A stretch of 64,000 nt of DNA from Hymenobacter psychrophilus. GTDB taxonomy: Bacteria; Bacteroidota; Bacteroidia; Cytophagales; Hymenobacteraceae. This document shows positions 34,685 through 42,548 of the stretch, piece by piece. Where the stretch lies: positions 89,140-153,139 of the forward strand of contig NZ_FNOV01000009.1 in assembly GCF_900107135.1 (NCBI RefSeq), written 5' to 3'. Every line of letters starts with the position of its first letter. Position 1 is the first letter of the stretch. The notes under the pieces were generated by a model. It was not told the DNA's origin. It did not search any database and saw only the letters and a list, made by a program, of their open reading frames with translations. The position numbers and the translations under genes were made by a program.

Positions 34685-35247
34685 TATCGACCAAAGAACA
34701 GGTCGGTTTTGTCTTCGCGGGTGCCGTCTTCGAGGGCGTATTCCTTGCGCATCGGGTGGTAGTCCATGTCCTCCACGTTGAGGATGCGCATGAGGTTGGG
34801 GTGGCCGGGGAAGATGATGCCGTAGAAATCGAAGGCCTCGCGCTCCATCCAGTTGGCGGCCGAGTACAGGTCCGTCAGGGTAGGGGCCACCGGGTCGGCG
34901 ATGGGGAAGAAGATTTTCAGCCGTAGCCGGATGTTGCGCGTGAGGCTGTGCAGGTGATACACCATGCCCAACTCGCGGCCTTCCTGCTCGGGCCAATGGA
35001 TGCCACACATGGTGGTCAGGAAGTTGAGCTGCAACTCCTCGTCCTGCTGCAGGCCCGCAATGATGCCGTGAATCTGCTCCCGGGTCGTGGTCGCAGTCAG
35101 TATGCCATACGACTCCTCCACGTCAGTAAAGGCGGCCTCGCCGAACAAGCGGTGCAGCAGCGCCAGCAGTTGCGCGTTCTGTTGCGCGGCCGGGTCTTGG
35201 GCAGCGGCCTGTTCCTGAGCCGGGGTAGATTCGTTCTGGTCAGCCAT
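34684..35247 (-). CDS. nuoC: NADH-quinone oxidoreductase subunit C
   Basis: 187-residue 30-kDa-type subunit. The family signature is LTDLYSAANWMEREAFDFYGI followed by FPGHPNLMRILNVEDMDYHPMRKEY (in parts). The first 20 residues are Gln/Ala-rich and divergent, as is common. Complete. Confidence 0.96.
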   Translation of the reverse strand: MADQNESTPAQEQAAAQDPAAQQNAQLLALLHRLFGEAAFTDVEESYGILTATTTREQIHGIIAGLQQDEELQLNFLTTMCGIHWPEQEGRELGMVYHLHSLTRNIRLRLKIFFPIADPVAPTLTDLYSAANWMEREAFDFYGIIFPGHPNLMRILNVEDMDYHPMRKEYALEDGTREDKTDLFFGR

Positions 35248-35251
35248 TTTT

Positions 35252-35342
35252 TAAGCTATTAGCTGTTGGCTATTAGCTGTTAGCTTTTTCGCTGATGCTC
35301 CCAACGGAAGCCAACAGCTAATAACCAACAGCTAATAGCTTA
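35252..35342. repeat. Inverted word repeat, TTAGCTGTTGGCTA
   Basis: Arms 35252-35284 and 35310-35342 (33 bases, two mismatches). Each arm holds the word CTATTAGCTGTTGG twice. The right arm includes the nuoB stop codon. Between nuoB and nuoC. Confidence 0.82.
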
Positions 35343-35894
35343 CTTAATATTGTACGACGTCAGCAGGGCTTGGTATTCGGGCGAGTTGCGACGGCGGATA
35401 GATTCGTTGCGGGCCAGATCCTGGATGCGCATCAGCCCGTCGATTACCTGCTCGGGGCGGGGCGGGCAGCCAGGTACGTACACGTCGACAGGGATGATGC
35501 GGTCGATGCCTTGGAGTACGGAGTAGGTGTCGAAAATGCCGCCCGAGGAGGCGCATGCGCCCATGGCCAGCACCCAGCGGGGCTCGGCCATTTGCTCGTA
35601 TACCTGCTTGACGATGGGGGCCATCTTCTTAGCGATGGTGCCCATCACCATTAGCAGGTCGGCCTGCCGGGGCGAGAAGCTGGGACGCTCGGAACCGAAG
35701 CGCGAAATGTCGTAACGCGAACCCATAGTAGCCATGAACTCGATGCCGCAGCAGGAGGTGGCGAAGGGCAGTGGCCAGAGTGAGTTGGCGCGGGCCATGC
35801 CCACAACTTTTTCCATCGAAGTGGCGAAGAATCCCGCACCTTCGAGGCCGTCGGGCGCCTCGGCCATCTTGATTTCAGGAACTCGGGTATCCAT
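35340..35894 (-). CDS. nuoB: NADH-quinone oxidoreductase subunit B
   Basis: 184-residue subunit with cluster N2, the donor to quinone. The Cys ligands are visible as FATSCCGIEFMA (tandem Cys), GACASSGG and VPGCPPRPEQ. MGTIAKKMAPIVKQVYEQM is conserved. Complete. Confidence 0.97.
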   Translation of the reverse strand: MDTRVPEIKMAEAPDGLEGAGFFATSMEKVVGMARANSLWPLPFATSCCGIEFMATMGSRYDISRFGSERPSFSPRQADLLMVMGTIAKKMAPIVKQVYEQMAEPRWVLAMGACASSGGIFDTYSVLQGIDRIIPVDVYVPGCPPRPEQVIDGLMRIQDLARNESIRRRNSPEYQALLTSYNIK

Positions 35895-35971
35895 AAGAGC
35901 AGAAAGTCAGGGAAGAAAAAGTGGCGTAAATCCACCTAATGCCAACAGGAGCCGGCGGGCAAAAGTTTGGC

Positions 35972-36364
35972 TTAACGGCTTTCGTTCCAGTCCAGAACGC
36001 CCTTTTTAATAACGTACACGAAGCCGGCCATCAGCAGCGTCAGGAACACCAGCATCTGCAGGAAACCTGTCGTGCCTAGGGCGCGGAAGTTCACGGCCCA
36101 GGGGTACATGAAAATAACCTCGACGTCGAAAAGCACAAACAGAATGGCCGTGAGGAAGTATTTCACCGAAATCGGGGTGCGGGCGTTGCCCACCGACTCG
36201 ATGCCGCACTCGAAGGCTTCGTCCTTCACCACGCTCTTGCGGCGCGGCCCCACCAAGTGCGAAACCGTCATGGCGAAGGCTACGAAGGCAATGGCCAGCA
36301 CGAACTGGACGATGATGGGCAGAAAATCCTGGGGCTGGTATTGAACGGGAACGGCGAGCAGCAT
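35972..36364 (-). CDS. nuoA: NADH-quinone oxidoreductase subunit A
   Basis: First gene of the complex I operon, 130 residues with three transmembrane helices. The conserved loop reads FECGIESVGNARTPISVKYFLTAILFVLFDVEVIF (in parts). ATG 36364 is chosen; the frame stays open upstream to 36568 but runs through promoter and terminator. A full promoter lies 42-72 bases upstream. Confidence 0.96.
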   Translation of the reverse strand: MLLAVPVQYQPQDFLPIIVQFVLAIAFVAFAMTVSHLVGPRRKSVVKDEAFECGIESVGNARTPISVKYFLTAILFVLFDVEVIFMYPWAVNFRALGTTGFLQMLVFLTLLMAGFVYVIKKGVLDWNESR

Positions 36365-36405
36365 GGCAGCAACGGGTAAAAGGCCGTTTTCGACGGCATG
36401 GGAGG

Positions 36406-36436
36406 CAAAGGTAGGCCCTTCGCAGTTGGGAACAAA
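36406..36436 (-). promoter_or_regulatory. Promoter of the nuo operon
   Basis: On the minus strand TTTG (36436-36433), a 19-base gap, then TACCTTTG (36413-36406). Both elements and the spacing fit the Bacteroidota sigma-ABfr consensus TTTG-N19-TAnnTTTG. The 5' leader would be about 35 bases to the nuoA ATG. Confidence 0.8.
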
Positions 36437-36517
36437 GATGAAAGCGGACAGGTCTGCCGATGGCTGGTATTTATGCCAAGCTAGGCATACCTCTGGCAAC
36501 GAATGATAGCGCTGGCA

Positions 36518-36563
36518 TGAACTAAAAACGGCCACCCTATTCAAGGTGGCCGTTTTTAGTTCA
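36518..36563. terminator. Strong terminator after pruA
   Basis: The stem ACTAAAAACGGCCACC/GGTGGCCGTTTTTAGT (36521-36536 with 36545-36560) extends further with TGA/TCA. U-rich on both strands. Isolates pruA from the nuo promoter. Confidence 0.88.
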
Positions 36564-36584
36564 TGCAAAAAGCAACGCCTCGTG

Positions 36585-38249
36585 CTAGATACCCTTGTCG
36601 CGGTTCAAATCCTCGGCCGGAGCAGCGCCTAGGAAGGGGTAGCGGTAGTCCACTACGGGCACGAAGGTTTCCTTGATGGTGCGCGGCGACACCCAGCGGA
36701 GCAGGTTGAGGATGGAGCCGGCCTTGTCGTTGGTGCCGGAGGCGCGGGCGCCGCCGAAGGGCTGCTGGCCCACCACGGCCCCGGTGGGCTTGTCGTTGAT
36801 GTAGAAGTTGCCGGCGGCCTGCACCAGCTTGCGCGTGGCCAGGTCGATGGCGTAGCGGTCCTGGGAGAACACGGCGCCGGTGAGGGCGTAAGGCGAAGTC
36901 TGGTCGACTACCTCTAAGGTTTCCTCGAACCTGTCGGCCTCGTACACATACACCGTCACGACGGGCCCGAACAGCTCCTCGCACATGGTTACGTACTTAG
37001 GGTCCTTGGTGACGATGACGGTGGGCTCGATGAAGTAGCCCTTGCTCTTGTCGTAGCCGCCGCCGGCGATGATTTCCACGCTGCTGTCGGCCTTGGCGGC
37101 GTCGAGGTACTTGGCCAGCTTATCGAACGACTTCTCGTCGATAACGGCGTTGATGAAGTTGGAGAGGTCCTCCACATCGCCCATTTTGAAGGTGGCGAGG
37201 TCTTCCTTCACGTAGCCCAGAATCTCATCGGCTAGGTTCGAAGGCAGGTACACCCGCGAGGCGGCCGAGCACTTCTGGCCCTGGTACTCAAACGCACCAC
37301 GCGAAATACCCACGGCCACGGCCTTGGCGTGCGCCGACTTGTGGGCCACGATGAAGTCCTTGCCGCCGGTTTCGCCCACAATGCGCGGGTAGGTTTTGTA
37401 CTTGCTGATGTTCTCGCCAATCGTCTTCCAGATGTGCTGGAATACGCCGGTCGAGCCCGTGAAGTGGATGCCTGCGAAGTCGGGGTGCTGGAAAATTACG
37501 TTGCCGGCCGTCGGACCGTCCACATACACTAGGTTAATCACGCCATCGGGTACGCCGGCTTCCTTGAACAGCTCCATCAGCACCTGGGCCGAGTAGATCT
37601 GGGTGTCGGCGGGCTTCCAGACCGTGACGTTGCCGAGCATGGCCGCCGAAGTGGGCAGGTTGCCGGCAATGGCCGTGAAGTTGAAGGGTGTAAGAGCGAA
37701 GATGAAGCCTTCTAAAGGGCGATGCTCCAGGCGGTTCCACATGCCGGGCGACGAGGCGGGCTGCTGCTTGTACAGCTCGCTCATGTAGTGCACGTTGAAG
37801 CGCAGGAAGTCAATAAACTCGCAAGCCGCGTCGATTTCAGCCTGAAAAGCATTCTTGCTCTGGCCCAGCATGGTGGCCGCGTTGAGACGGGCCCGGTAGG
37901 GGCCGGCCAGCAAATCGGCAGCTTTCAAGAAAATGGCGGCCCGCTGCTCCCATGGCAGCTCGGCCCACTCGGTGCGAGCGTCCAGGGCAGCGTCAATAGC
38001 CTGTTGCACGTGGCTGGCGTCGCCTCTGTGGAAATGGCCCAGCGTGTGCTTATGGTCGTGGGGCGGGCTCATGCGGACGGTATTGCCCGTCCGCACCTCC
38101 TGGCCGCCAATATGCATCGGAATATCGCGCTCCTGCTGCTTGAGCTCCTTGAGGGTCTTGAGCAACTCAATCCGCTCGGGCGAATCGGGCGCGTAGCCCT
38201 TCACGGGCTCATTAATCGGCAGCGGGACGTTGAAAAAGGCGTTGGCCAT
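36585..38249 (-). CDS. pruA: L-glutamate gamma-semialdehyde dehydrogenase
   Basis: Oxidises glutamate semialdehyde to glutamate with NAD+, the last step of proline degradation. 554 residues, stand-alone form (no PutA proline dehydrogenase fused). Visible are the NAD-binding region NVTVWKPADTQIYSAQVLMELF (in parts), Glu in GETGGKD and catalytic Cys in GQKCSAASR. ATG 38249 gives MANAFFNVP, the usual start of this family. It has a well-formed promoter and terminator, thus monocistronic. No proline dehydrogenase gene is in the window. Confidence 0.96.
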   Translation of the reverse strand: MANAFFNVPLPINEPVKGYAPDSPERIELLKTLKELKQQERDIPMHIGGQEVRTGNTVRMSPPHDHKHTLGHFHRGDASHVQQAIDAALDARTEWAELPWEQRAAIFLKAADLLAGPYRARLNAATMLGQSKNAFQAEIDAACEFIDFLRFNVHYMSELYKQQPASSPGMWNRLEHRPLEGFIFALTPFNFTAIAGNLPTSAAMLGNVTVWKPADTQIYSAQVLMELFKEAGVPDGVINLVYVDGPTAGNVIFQHPDFAGIHFTGSTGVFQHIWKTIGENISKYKTYPRIVGETGGKDFIVAHKSAHAKAVAVGISRGAFEYQGQKCSAASRVYLPSNLADEILGYVKEDLATFKMGDVEDLSNFINAVIDEKSFDKLAKYLDAAKADSSVEIIAGGGYDKSKGYFIEPTVIVTKDPKYVTMCEELFGPVVTVYVYEADRFEETLEVVDQTSPYALTGAVFSQDRYAIDLATRKLVQAAGNFYINDKPTGAVVGQQPFGGARASGTNDKAGSILNLLRWVSPRTIKETFVPVVDYRYPFLGAAPAEDLNRDKGI

Positions 38250-38288
38250 AGAGTGGATGGTTTTTTGGGTGGCTGGGAGGATAGACGA

Positions 38289-38318
38289 CAAAGGTAAGGC
38301 TTCGTGGTTAGGGGCAAA
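38289..38318 (-). promoter_or_regulatory. Promoter of pruA
   Basis: Minus strand TTTG (38318-38315), 18-base gap, TACCTTTG (38296-38289), 40 bases before the ATG. The second complete -33/-7 pair in the window. Confidence 0.75.
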
Positions 38319-38324
38319 CCAAGG

Positions 38325-38421
38325 ACGTCATGCAGAGCGGAGCGAAGCATCTCGCGTGCTGACGTTGTAATAGTAATCCAACGTCAGCACGCGAGATGCT
38401 CCGCTCCGCTCTGCATGACGT
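38325..38421. repeat. Long intergenic palindrome, 43-bp arms, GTCATGCAGAGC type
   Basis: Arms 38325-38367 and 38379-38421 pair with a single mismatch (ACGTCATGCAGAGCGGAGCG...). The 11-base spacer TAATAGTAATC corresponds to CAATGGTAATC at 62830-62840. Upstream of pruA. Confidence 0.92.
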
Positions 38422-38448
38422 TCTCTTACTGACAACTGACAACTCAAC

Positions 38449-39123
38449 CTACGCTGGCTCCAGCACGGCTGGCTCGTTGTGGGCGGGTGAGTTCACCAGC
38501 TTGCTGATAACGTACTCGCGCATCAGTTCAGTGGGATAGGGGCGGAGCAGGGCCTGATGGTCGGCGGCCGGTACGGCGTCGCTCAGCCAGGCCTGCTCGG
38601 CTTCCGGCCCTTCCAGTAGTACGGGCATGCGGTGGTGTAGGGGCGCCATCAAAGCGTTGGGCTCGGTCGTGATGATGGTGAAGGTGGGCAATATTTCGCC
38701 GGTGGCGCGGTCGAGCCACTCGTCCCAGAGGCCAGCGAAGGCGTAGGGCTGCCCGGACGTGAGCAGGATGCGGTGGGGCGTTTTGGGCGGCAGGCCGTGG
38801 GCTTCTTTCTGCTGCCATTCATAGAAGCTGTCGGCCAGCACCAGGCAGCGGCGGCGCTGGAGTAGCTGCCGGAACGAGGGCTTTTCGGCCAGCGTCTCGG
38901 CCCGGGCATTGATGGGCTGGGGGCCGCTGGTGCGGTCCTTCACCCAGGCCGGCACCAGCCCCCACTGCATCAGCCGCACCTGGTTGGGCGCGGCATTGGT
39001 GATGACGGGCAGGTGCTGGGAGGGCGCGGCGTTGTAAGTCGGGGCGAAGTCGTCGGCCAGTTCGGCTCCGAAACGTTCTTTTATGAGGCCGGGTGGGGCA
39101 ATAAGGCTGTAGCGTCCGCACAT
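38449..39123 (-). CDS. SOS response-associated peptidase (SRAP), YedK/HMCES-like
   Basis: 224 residues. Family proteins crosslink to abasic sites in single-stranded DNA through Cys2, which is present here (MCGRYSL). Other conserved parts are PTYNAAPSQHLPV, QWGLVPAW, INARAET, RCLVLADSFYEW (catalytic Glu) and the His in PLHHRMPV. Complete. Its neighbour is a dNMP-kinase-like gene with a palindromic gap between them. Confidence 0.93.
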   Translation of the reverse strand: MCGRYSLIAPPGLIKERFGAELADDFAPTYNAAPSQHLPVITNAAPNQVRLMQWGLVPAWVKDRTSGPQPINARAETLAEKPSFRQLLQRRRCLVLADSFYEWQQKEAHGLPPKTPHRILLTSGQPYAFAGLWDEWLDRATGEILPTFTIITTEPNALMAPLHHRMPVLLEGPEAEQAWLSDAVPAADHQALLRPYPTELMREYVISKLVNSPAHNEPAVLEPA

Positions 39124-39193
39124 AATCAGGGGGAAGGTAAAACGTGAAGCTTCGTTTTACGCGCCGGTGGGGCCGCGGTTACCGGCCCAACGA

Positions 39194-39312
39194 CCCAGGG
39201 CTAAAGCCCTGGGCTAGTCAGCGGTTCGGCAGGTGCGCTCCGTAGCCCAGGGCTTTAGCCCTGGGACTCCAAACGGCCCGGTGCCGGATACTCGCTTCGC
39301 TCGTCGCGAAAC
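39194..39312. repeat. Paired REP-like CCCAGGGCT elements plus shared 22-mer
   Basis: CCCAGGGCTAAAGCCCTGGG (39194-39213) and a second copy at 39246-39265, the latter followed by ACTCCAAACGG as at 15989-16020. Then 39291-39312 (CTCGCTTCGCTCGTCGCGAA plus AC) is the complement of 6891-6912. The stretch 39124-39193 also holds a small GTAAAACG/CGTTTTAC hairpin. Confidence 0.78.
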
Positions 39313-39323
39313 GGAGTTGAGTG

Positions 39324-39872
39324 TTACAGCTGGGTCAGCAGCTCCCGTACCTGCCGTTCTAGGTCGGGCAGCGAGCCGGTGTTGTGCAGCACGGCGTCGA
39401 AGTGGGGGTAGTCGTCGAGGGCGGTTTCGCTGGGGTGGGCGTCGTCGCGGGTGCCGTCGCCGCGCTGATTCAGCGGGTCGCCTTCCACGCGCAGCATCAG
39501 GCCGCCCCGGCTGCGGGTGAGGTCGGCTTCGTTGGGGAAGCGCACGTCGGGAATGAGCGTGTGCTGGTTGGTGGGAAGCTGGGAGAAGAACGCCTGCACC
39601 CAGATGGCGGGCTCCCAGTGGCGCAGCGCCAAGCCCACCTGCTGGAGCATTTCGCCCCGGGTGCGCCCGAAAGTGGGTAGCAGTTCGGCCTTGCCCTGCT
39701 GCGAGAAGTAGGGGGCCGTGCCTTCACCGGCCAGGGCCGCACAGACGGCCTTAATCGGCTCGCCCACCGAGCGAATGTGCCACCTGCGTTCCGGCTGTAA
39801 CTGCTGAAGCAACCGGGCGATGGTGTCTTTGCCGCTGCCCCGGCGGCCCGAAAATCCAATCAGTCGAATCAT
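39324..39872 (-). CDS. P-loop kinase resembling deoxynucleoside monophosphate kinases
   Basis: 182 residues. Walker A is GRRGSGKDT (9-17). FGRTRGEMLQQVGLALR and LIPDVRFPNEADL follow, and the latter resembles the dNMP-kinase/adenylate-kinase-like family that includes phage T4 gp1. That suggests phosphorylation of a deoxynucleotide, but this is family-level inference. The -7 element lies only four bases before the ATG, so its mRNA may be leaderless. It may have been acquired from a phage; no other phage gene is near. Confidence 0.72.
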   Translation of the reverse strand: MIRLIGFSGRRGSGKDTIARLLQQLQPERRWHIRSVGEPIKAVCAALAGEGTAPYFSQQGKAELLPTFGRTRGEMLQQVGLALRHWEPAIWVQAFFSQLPTNQHTLIPDVRFPNEADLTRSRGGLMLRVEGDPLNQRGDGTRDDAHPSETALDDYPHFDAVLHNTGSLPDLERQVRELLTQL

Positions 39873-39876
39873 CCGG

Positions 39877-39884
39877 CAAAGGTA
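39877..39884 (-). promoter_or_regulatory. -7 promoter element abutting the dNMP-kinase-like gene
   Basis: CAAAGGTA reads TACCTTTG on the minus strand, the same octamer as nuoA, nuoK and pruA, and ends four bases before the ATG. Transcription would start at or inside the start codon. Confidence 0.4.
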
Positions 39885-39926
39885 GCTGATTGCCTGTTCG
39901 GGCCCCGGCGGGCATACTTCAAGCCC

Positions 39927-40622
39927 CTATAGAATGCCCTTCAGCTCGCTCAGGCAGCTGATTTCGTAGGTTATCTGGTTGAAGTGGCGGCGCTTGTCGG
40001 GGTTGAAATACACCTGGTCGAGGCCAGCGTTGTAGGCCCCCAGCACGTCGCACTCCAGGTTGTCGCCCACCATCAGGCTCTCGGCGGCCGTGGCGCCGCT
40101 GCGTTCCAGCGCATGCTCGAAAATGCGGGTGTCGGGCTTGAGGTGGCCGCAACACTCGGAGGTAATAACTTCCCGGAAATAATCGGTCAGGTTGGAAGAC
40201 TGCAGCTTTACGTGCTGCACATCGCGGAAGCCGTTGGTAATCAGGTGCAGCACGTAGCCCTTGCCCTGCAGGTAGTCGAGCACCTCGTGGGTGTGCGGAA
40301 ATACGGCCGATTTCAGGGGCAGAATATCAGTGAACTGCTCCGACATATCGGCCGGCGAATCGGCCTCCGTAAGGCCCAGCCTGCTAAACGTGCGCGGAAA
40401 ACGGGTGGCCCGCAGCTGCTGCTGCCCGATTTTGCCGTTCTGGTACAGCCGCCAAAGCCCATGGTTGATATCTGAATACACTCGGATAAATTCTTCGACC
40501 GTGAACGTGCCGTAGCGGCTCAACTCGTGCTGCTCGTAGAGGTGGCGCAACGTCTGGTCGGCGTTGGTTTCAAAGTCCCAAAGCGTGTGGTCGAGGTCGA
40601 AGAAAAGGTGGCGGTATTTCAC
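39927..40622 (-). CDS. HAD-family nucleotidase, YjjG-like
   Basis: HAD hydrolase of the noncanonical pyrimidine nucleotidase type. The catalytic FFDLDHTLWDF has Asp9 and Asp11 with the GTG start at 40622. Motif II is LITNG, motif III Lys falls in GHLKPDTRIF, and motif IV is MVGDNLECDVLGA. The frame also opens at TTG 40691, which would add 23 residues without similarity. GTG at 40622 gives MKYRHLFFDLDHT, the usual start in relatives, and 231 residues. Likely cleans deoxynucleotide pools. Confidence 0.82.
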   Translation of the reverse strand: MKYRHLFFDLDHTLWDFETNADQTLRHLYEQHELSRYGTFTVEEFIRVYSDINHGLWRLYQNGKIGQQQLRATRFPRTFSRLGLTEADSPADMSEQFTDILPLKSAVFPHTHEVLDYLQGKGYVLHLITNGFRDVQHVKLQSSNLTDYFREVITSECCGHLKPDTRIFEHALERSGATAAESLMVGDNLECDVLGAYNAGLDQVYFNPDKRRHFNQITYEISCLSELKGIL

Positions 40623-40691
40623 TTTGGGGGCAATTAGGCGAGAGGTAGGTTGATAAAGAGGCGCTGCGGCGGCCGGAGTTATAACGAGCAA

Positions 40692-41018
40692 TTAATCAAG
40701 CTGTAACCGCTTTACAACCCGGCCTTCGCCCAGATGTTCGTGCACGATTTCGGCCGCATCTCGAGGGCGCACGTTGCCGTAGCTTACGCCTTCAGGATAC
40801 ACGATAACGGCCGCGCCGGAGCCCTTTTTGCACTGCTTACACAAATCCAGGCAGTTGCAGGTCTGCACCCGCACCTTGCACCTCTCGCCGTCCAGCAGCC
40901 GGGTCTTCAGACCCTGGTTTTTCAACTCCTGCTTGAGGGCCTTGGCCACGTCGCGGCCAATTTCGTCCTTCTGAGCCACGCACACGAACAGCCGGGCCGC
41001 CTTGTCAACTGATTTCAC
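40692..41018 (-). CDS. Thioredoxin-like 2Fe-2S ferredoxin
   Basis: 108 residues, GTG start (MKSVDKAARLFVCVAQ). The cysteines Cys13, Cys47, Cys54, Cys56, Cys60 and Cys63 (RCKVRVQTCNCLDLCKQC) fit the (2Fe-2S) ferredoxin-like domain on a thioredoxin fold, as in NuoE-like stand-alone proteins. The partner is unknown. Its stop lies 69 bases before the YjjG-like start, so the two may be co-transcribed. Confidence 0.82.
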   Translation of the reverse strand: MKSVDKAARLFVCVAQKDEIGRDVAKALKQELKNQGLKTRLLDGERCKVRVQTCNCLDLCKQCKKGSGAAVIVYPEGVSYGNVRPRDAAEIVHEHLGEGRVVKRLQLD

Positions 41019-41047
41019 GGAATGCTACGCATTGAGATAGAAGATAT

Positions 41048-41118
41048 CTGATCTGAGAAGTGAGACTTCGTGATATGATATGATGAACAAAATCATCCAT
41101 CTCACCTCTCAGGTCTCC
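41048..41118. repeat. Inverted word repeat, TGAGAAGTGAGA
   Basis: CTGATCTGAGAAGTGAGA (41048-41065) pairs imperfectly with 41100-41118. Ends next to the stop codon of the ArsR gene and may serve as its terminator. Confidence 0.6.
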
Positions 41119-41505
41119 TCACTGGCCTTGCCAGCGGCGGTTTTGGAGCTTGTACGCGGCCAGCTCGCGGTTCGACCACAGGGTCTGGTAGATTTTCTGG
41201 TCCTGCGTCAGCTGGGCGTCGCGCTCCATGTAACCGAGCAGCTGGCGCAATAAATCCTGGGCTTCGTCTTTGATGAAGTAGAACACCCAGTTATCGAGGC
41301 GGCGGAAGCTGACGAGGCCGGCGCTGCGCAGGTGGGCCAGCTGGCGCGAGGTTTTGGTCTGGGAGAAATCGAGCACCTGTTCCAGGTCGGAAATGCACAT
41401 TTCCTGGTTGCGCCACAGCAAATGCAGGATGCGCACCCGGCTTTCATCGGCCAGCGCCCGGAATACTTGCTGGCCGAATGCAACGGTAAAGTGTTTGAGG
41501 CGCAT
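41119..41505 (-). CDS. ArsR-family transcriptional regulator
   Basis: 128 residues with a winged helix (about 10-90). Typical segments are VFRALADESRVRILHLL, CISDLEQVLDFSQTKTSRQLAHLRSAGLV (recognition helix) and the wing RRLDNWVFYFI. The metal-binding ELCV motif is replaced by MCISDL with one Cys, so a metal response is uncertain. Divergent from the secreted protein gene at 41615, which could be its target. Confidence 0.9.
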   Translation of the reverse strand: MRLKHFTVAFGQQVFRALADESRVRILHLLWRNQEMCISDLEQVLDFSQTKTSRQLAHLRSAGLVSFRRLDNWVFYFIKDEAQDLLRQLLGYMERDAQLTQDQKIYQTLWSNRELAAYKLQNRRWQGQ

Positions 41506-41597
41506 CTTTAGACGAAAGCGGGAGACAAGGGCGGCGACCGAACCCCGGCGCCGGCCCGAATTTAAGCCAAACCCGCCAGCAGCCCCCGAAAGTGCCG

Positions 41598-41605
41598 TAT
41601 CTTTG
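41598..41605 (+). promoter_or_regulatory. -7 promoter element of the 41615 gene
   Basis: TATCTTTG, exact TAnnTTTG, ten bases before the ATG. The mRNA would be nearly leaderless. Only 92 bases from the divergent ArsR start codon. Confidence 0.5.
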
Positions 41606-41614
41606 GTATTCCTA

Positions 41615-42310
41615 ATGACTTATCTGCCCGTTGTGATTTCGGTTCGAGTTTCTTTTCTGCTAACTGCGCTGCTGCTCACCCTGGGCCTGTTGCGGCCCGG
41701 TGCGGCGCAGGCCCAGGGCCAGCGGCCGGTGGTGCAGTTCACCGGCATCGTGGCCTCCGGCGACTCGCTGCTGGGTGTGCCCGGCGCGGCCATCTTCGTG
41801 CCCAAAGCGGGCCGCGGCACGTCCAGCAACGAGTACGGCTACTTCTCGTTGCCCGTACTGGCCGGCGACAGCATCGTGATTCGCAGCCTGGGCTACCGCA
41901 ACCAGTACGTCATCGTGCCCGAAACCTACCCGCGCCTGAGCTACTCGGTGATTGTGCAGCTGCAGGAAGATGCCACCATTCTGCCCGAAGTCCGCATTTT
42001 TCCCTACGCCACCGAACGGGCCTTCAAGCAGGCATTTCTGGCCATGAAGACGCCCTCGGAAAACGACCGCTCGGCTGCCGAAAAGCTCAACGAGCAGACC
42101 ATGCGCCGCATGTTCAACACGCTGCCCGTTACCAGCATGGGCAACTACCGCCAAACCATGCAGGCCCAGCAGCAGGACCAGCAGCGCCGCATGGGCTTCG
42201 GCGCCACGCCGGCCACCAACAACCCGCTGCTCAACCCTTTCAGTTGGCTGCAGCTCATCAAGCAGGTTAAAGACGGCGAGTTCAAGAAGAAAGAGGGCGT
42301 GGATTACTAG
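41615..42310 (+). CDS. Secreted carboxypeptidase-regulatory-like protein
   Basis: 231 residues from ATG 41615. The signal peptide runs to about residue 34 (LLTALLLTLGLLRPGAAQAQ). A CarboxypepD_reg-like beta domain follows: VQFTGIVASGDSLLGVPGAAIFVP, GTSSNEYGYFSLPVLAGDSIVIRSLGYR (in parts), IVQLQEDATILPEVRIFPYATE. The C-terminal part is Gln-rich and charged. Similar domains occur at the N terminus of TonB-dependent receptors. Here the protein stands alone and is likely attached to or held in the envelope. Role unknown. Confidence 0.83.
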   Translation: MTYLPVVISVRVSFLLTALLLTLGLLRPGAAQAQGQRPVVQFTGIVASGDSLLGVPGAAIFVPKAGRGTSSNEYGYFSLPVLAGDSIVIRSLGYRNQYVIVPETYPRLSYSVIVQLQEDATILPEVRIFPYATERAFKQAFLAMKTPSENDRSAAEKLNEQTMRRMFNTLPVTSMGNYRQTMQAQQQDQQRRMGFGATPATNNPLLNPFSWLQLIKQVKDGEFKKKEGVDY

Positions 42311-42339
42311 GGGGTATTGAGTGGGGAGAAAGTAAACAA

Positions 42340-42465
42340 AACGTCATTCTGAGCGCAGCGCAGCGGAGTCGAAGAATCTCGCGTGCAATGGTAATACCTG
42401 TCGTCGGAAATTGCTTTGGCACGCGAGATTCTTCGACTTCACTGCGCTGCGCTCAGAATGACGTT
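42340..42465. repeat. Long intergenic palindrome, 47-bp arms, GTCATTCTGAGC type
   Basis: Arms 42340-42386 and 42419-42465 (AACGTCATTCTGAGCGCAGC...) pair with a few mismatches. The spacer AATGGTAATACC...CTTTG resembles that of 4952-4982. Between two plus-strand genes. Confidence 0.9.
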
Positions 42466-42548
42466 CTTTTTTTCCATCTCACCAACTACAACCCTGCCAG
42501 CCGTTTCCGGGTAAAGCAAGTGTTTGACCCCCACGCATTTTCCTGTTT

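Noticed and set aside
36602..36612. GGTTCAAATCC, resembling a tRNA T-loop
   Set aside because: It lies inside the pruA coding sequence. No acceptor stem, D-arm or anticodon arm can be formed around it.
39324..39872. dNMP-kinase-like gene considered as a sign of a prophage
   Set aside because: No integrase, capsid, terminase or attachment site nearby. The neighbours are ordinary chromosomal genes.
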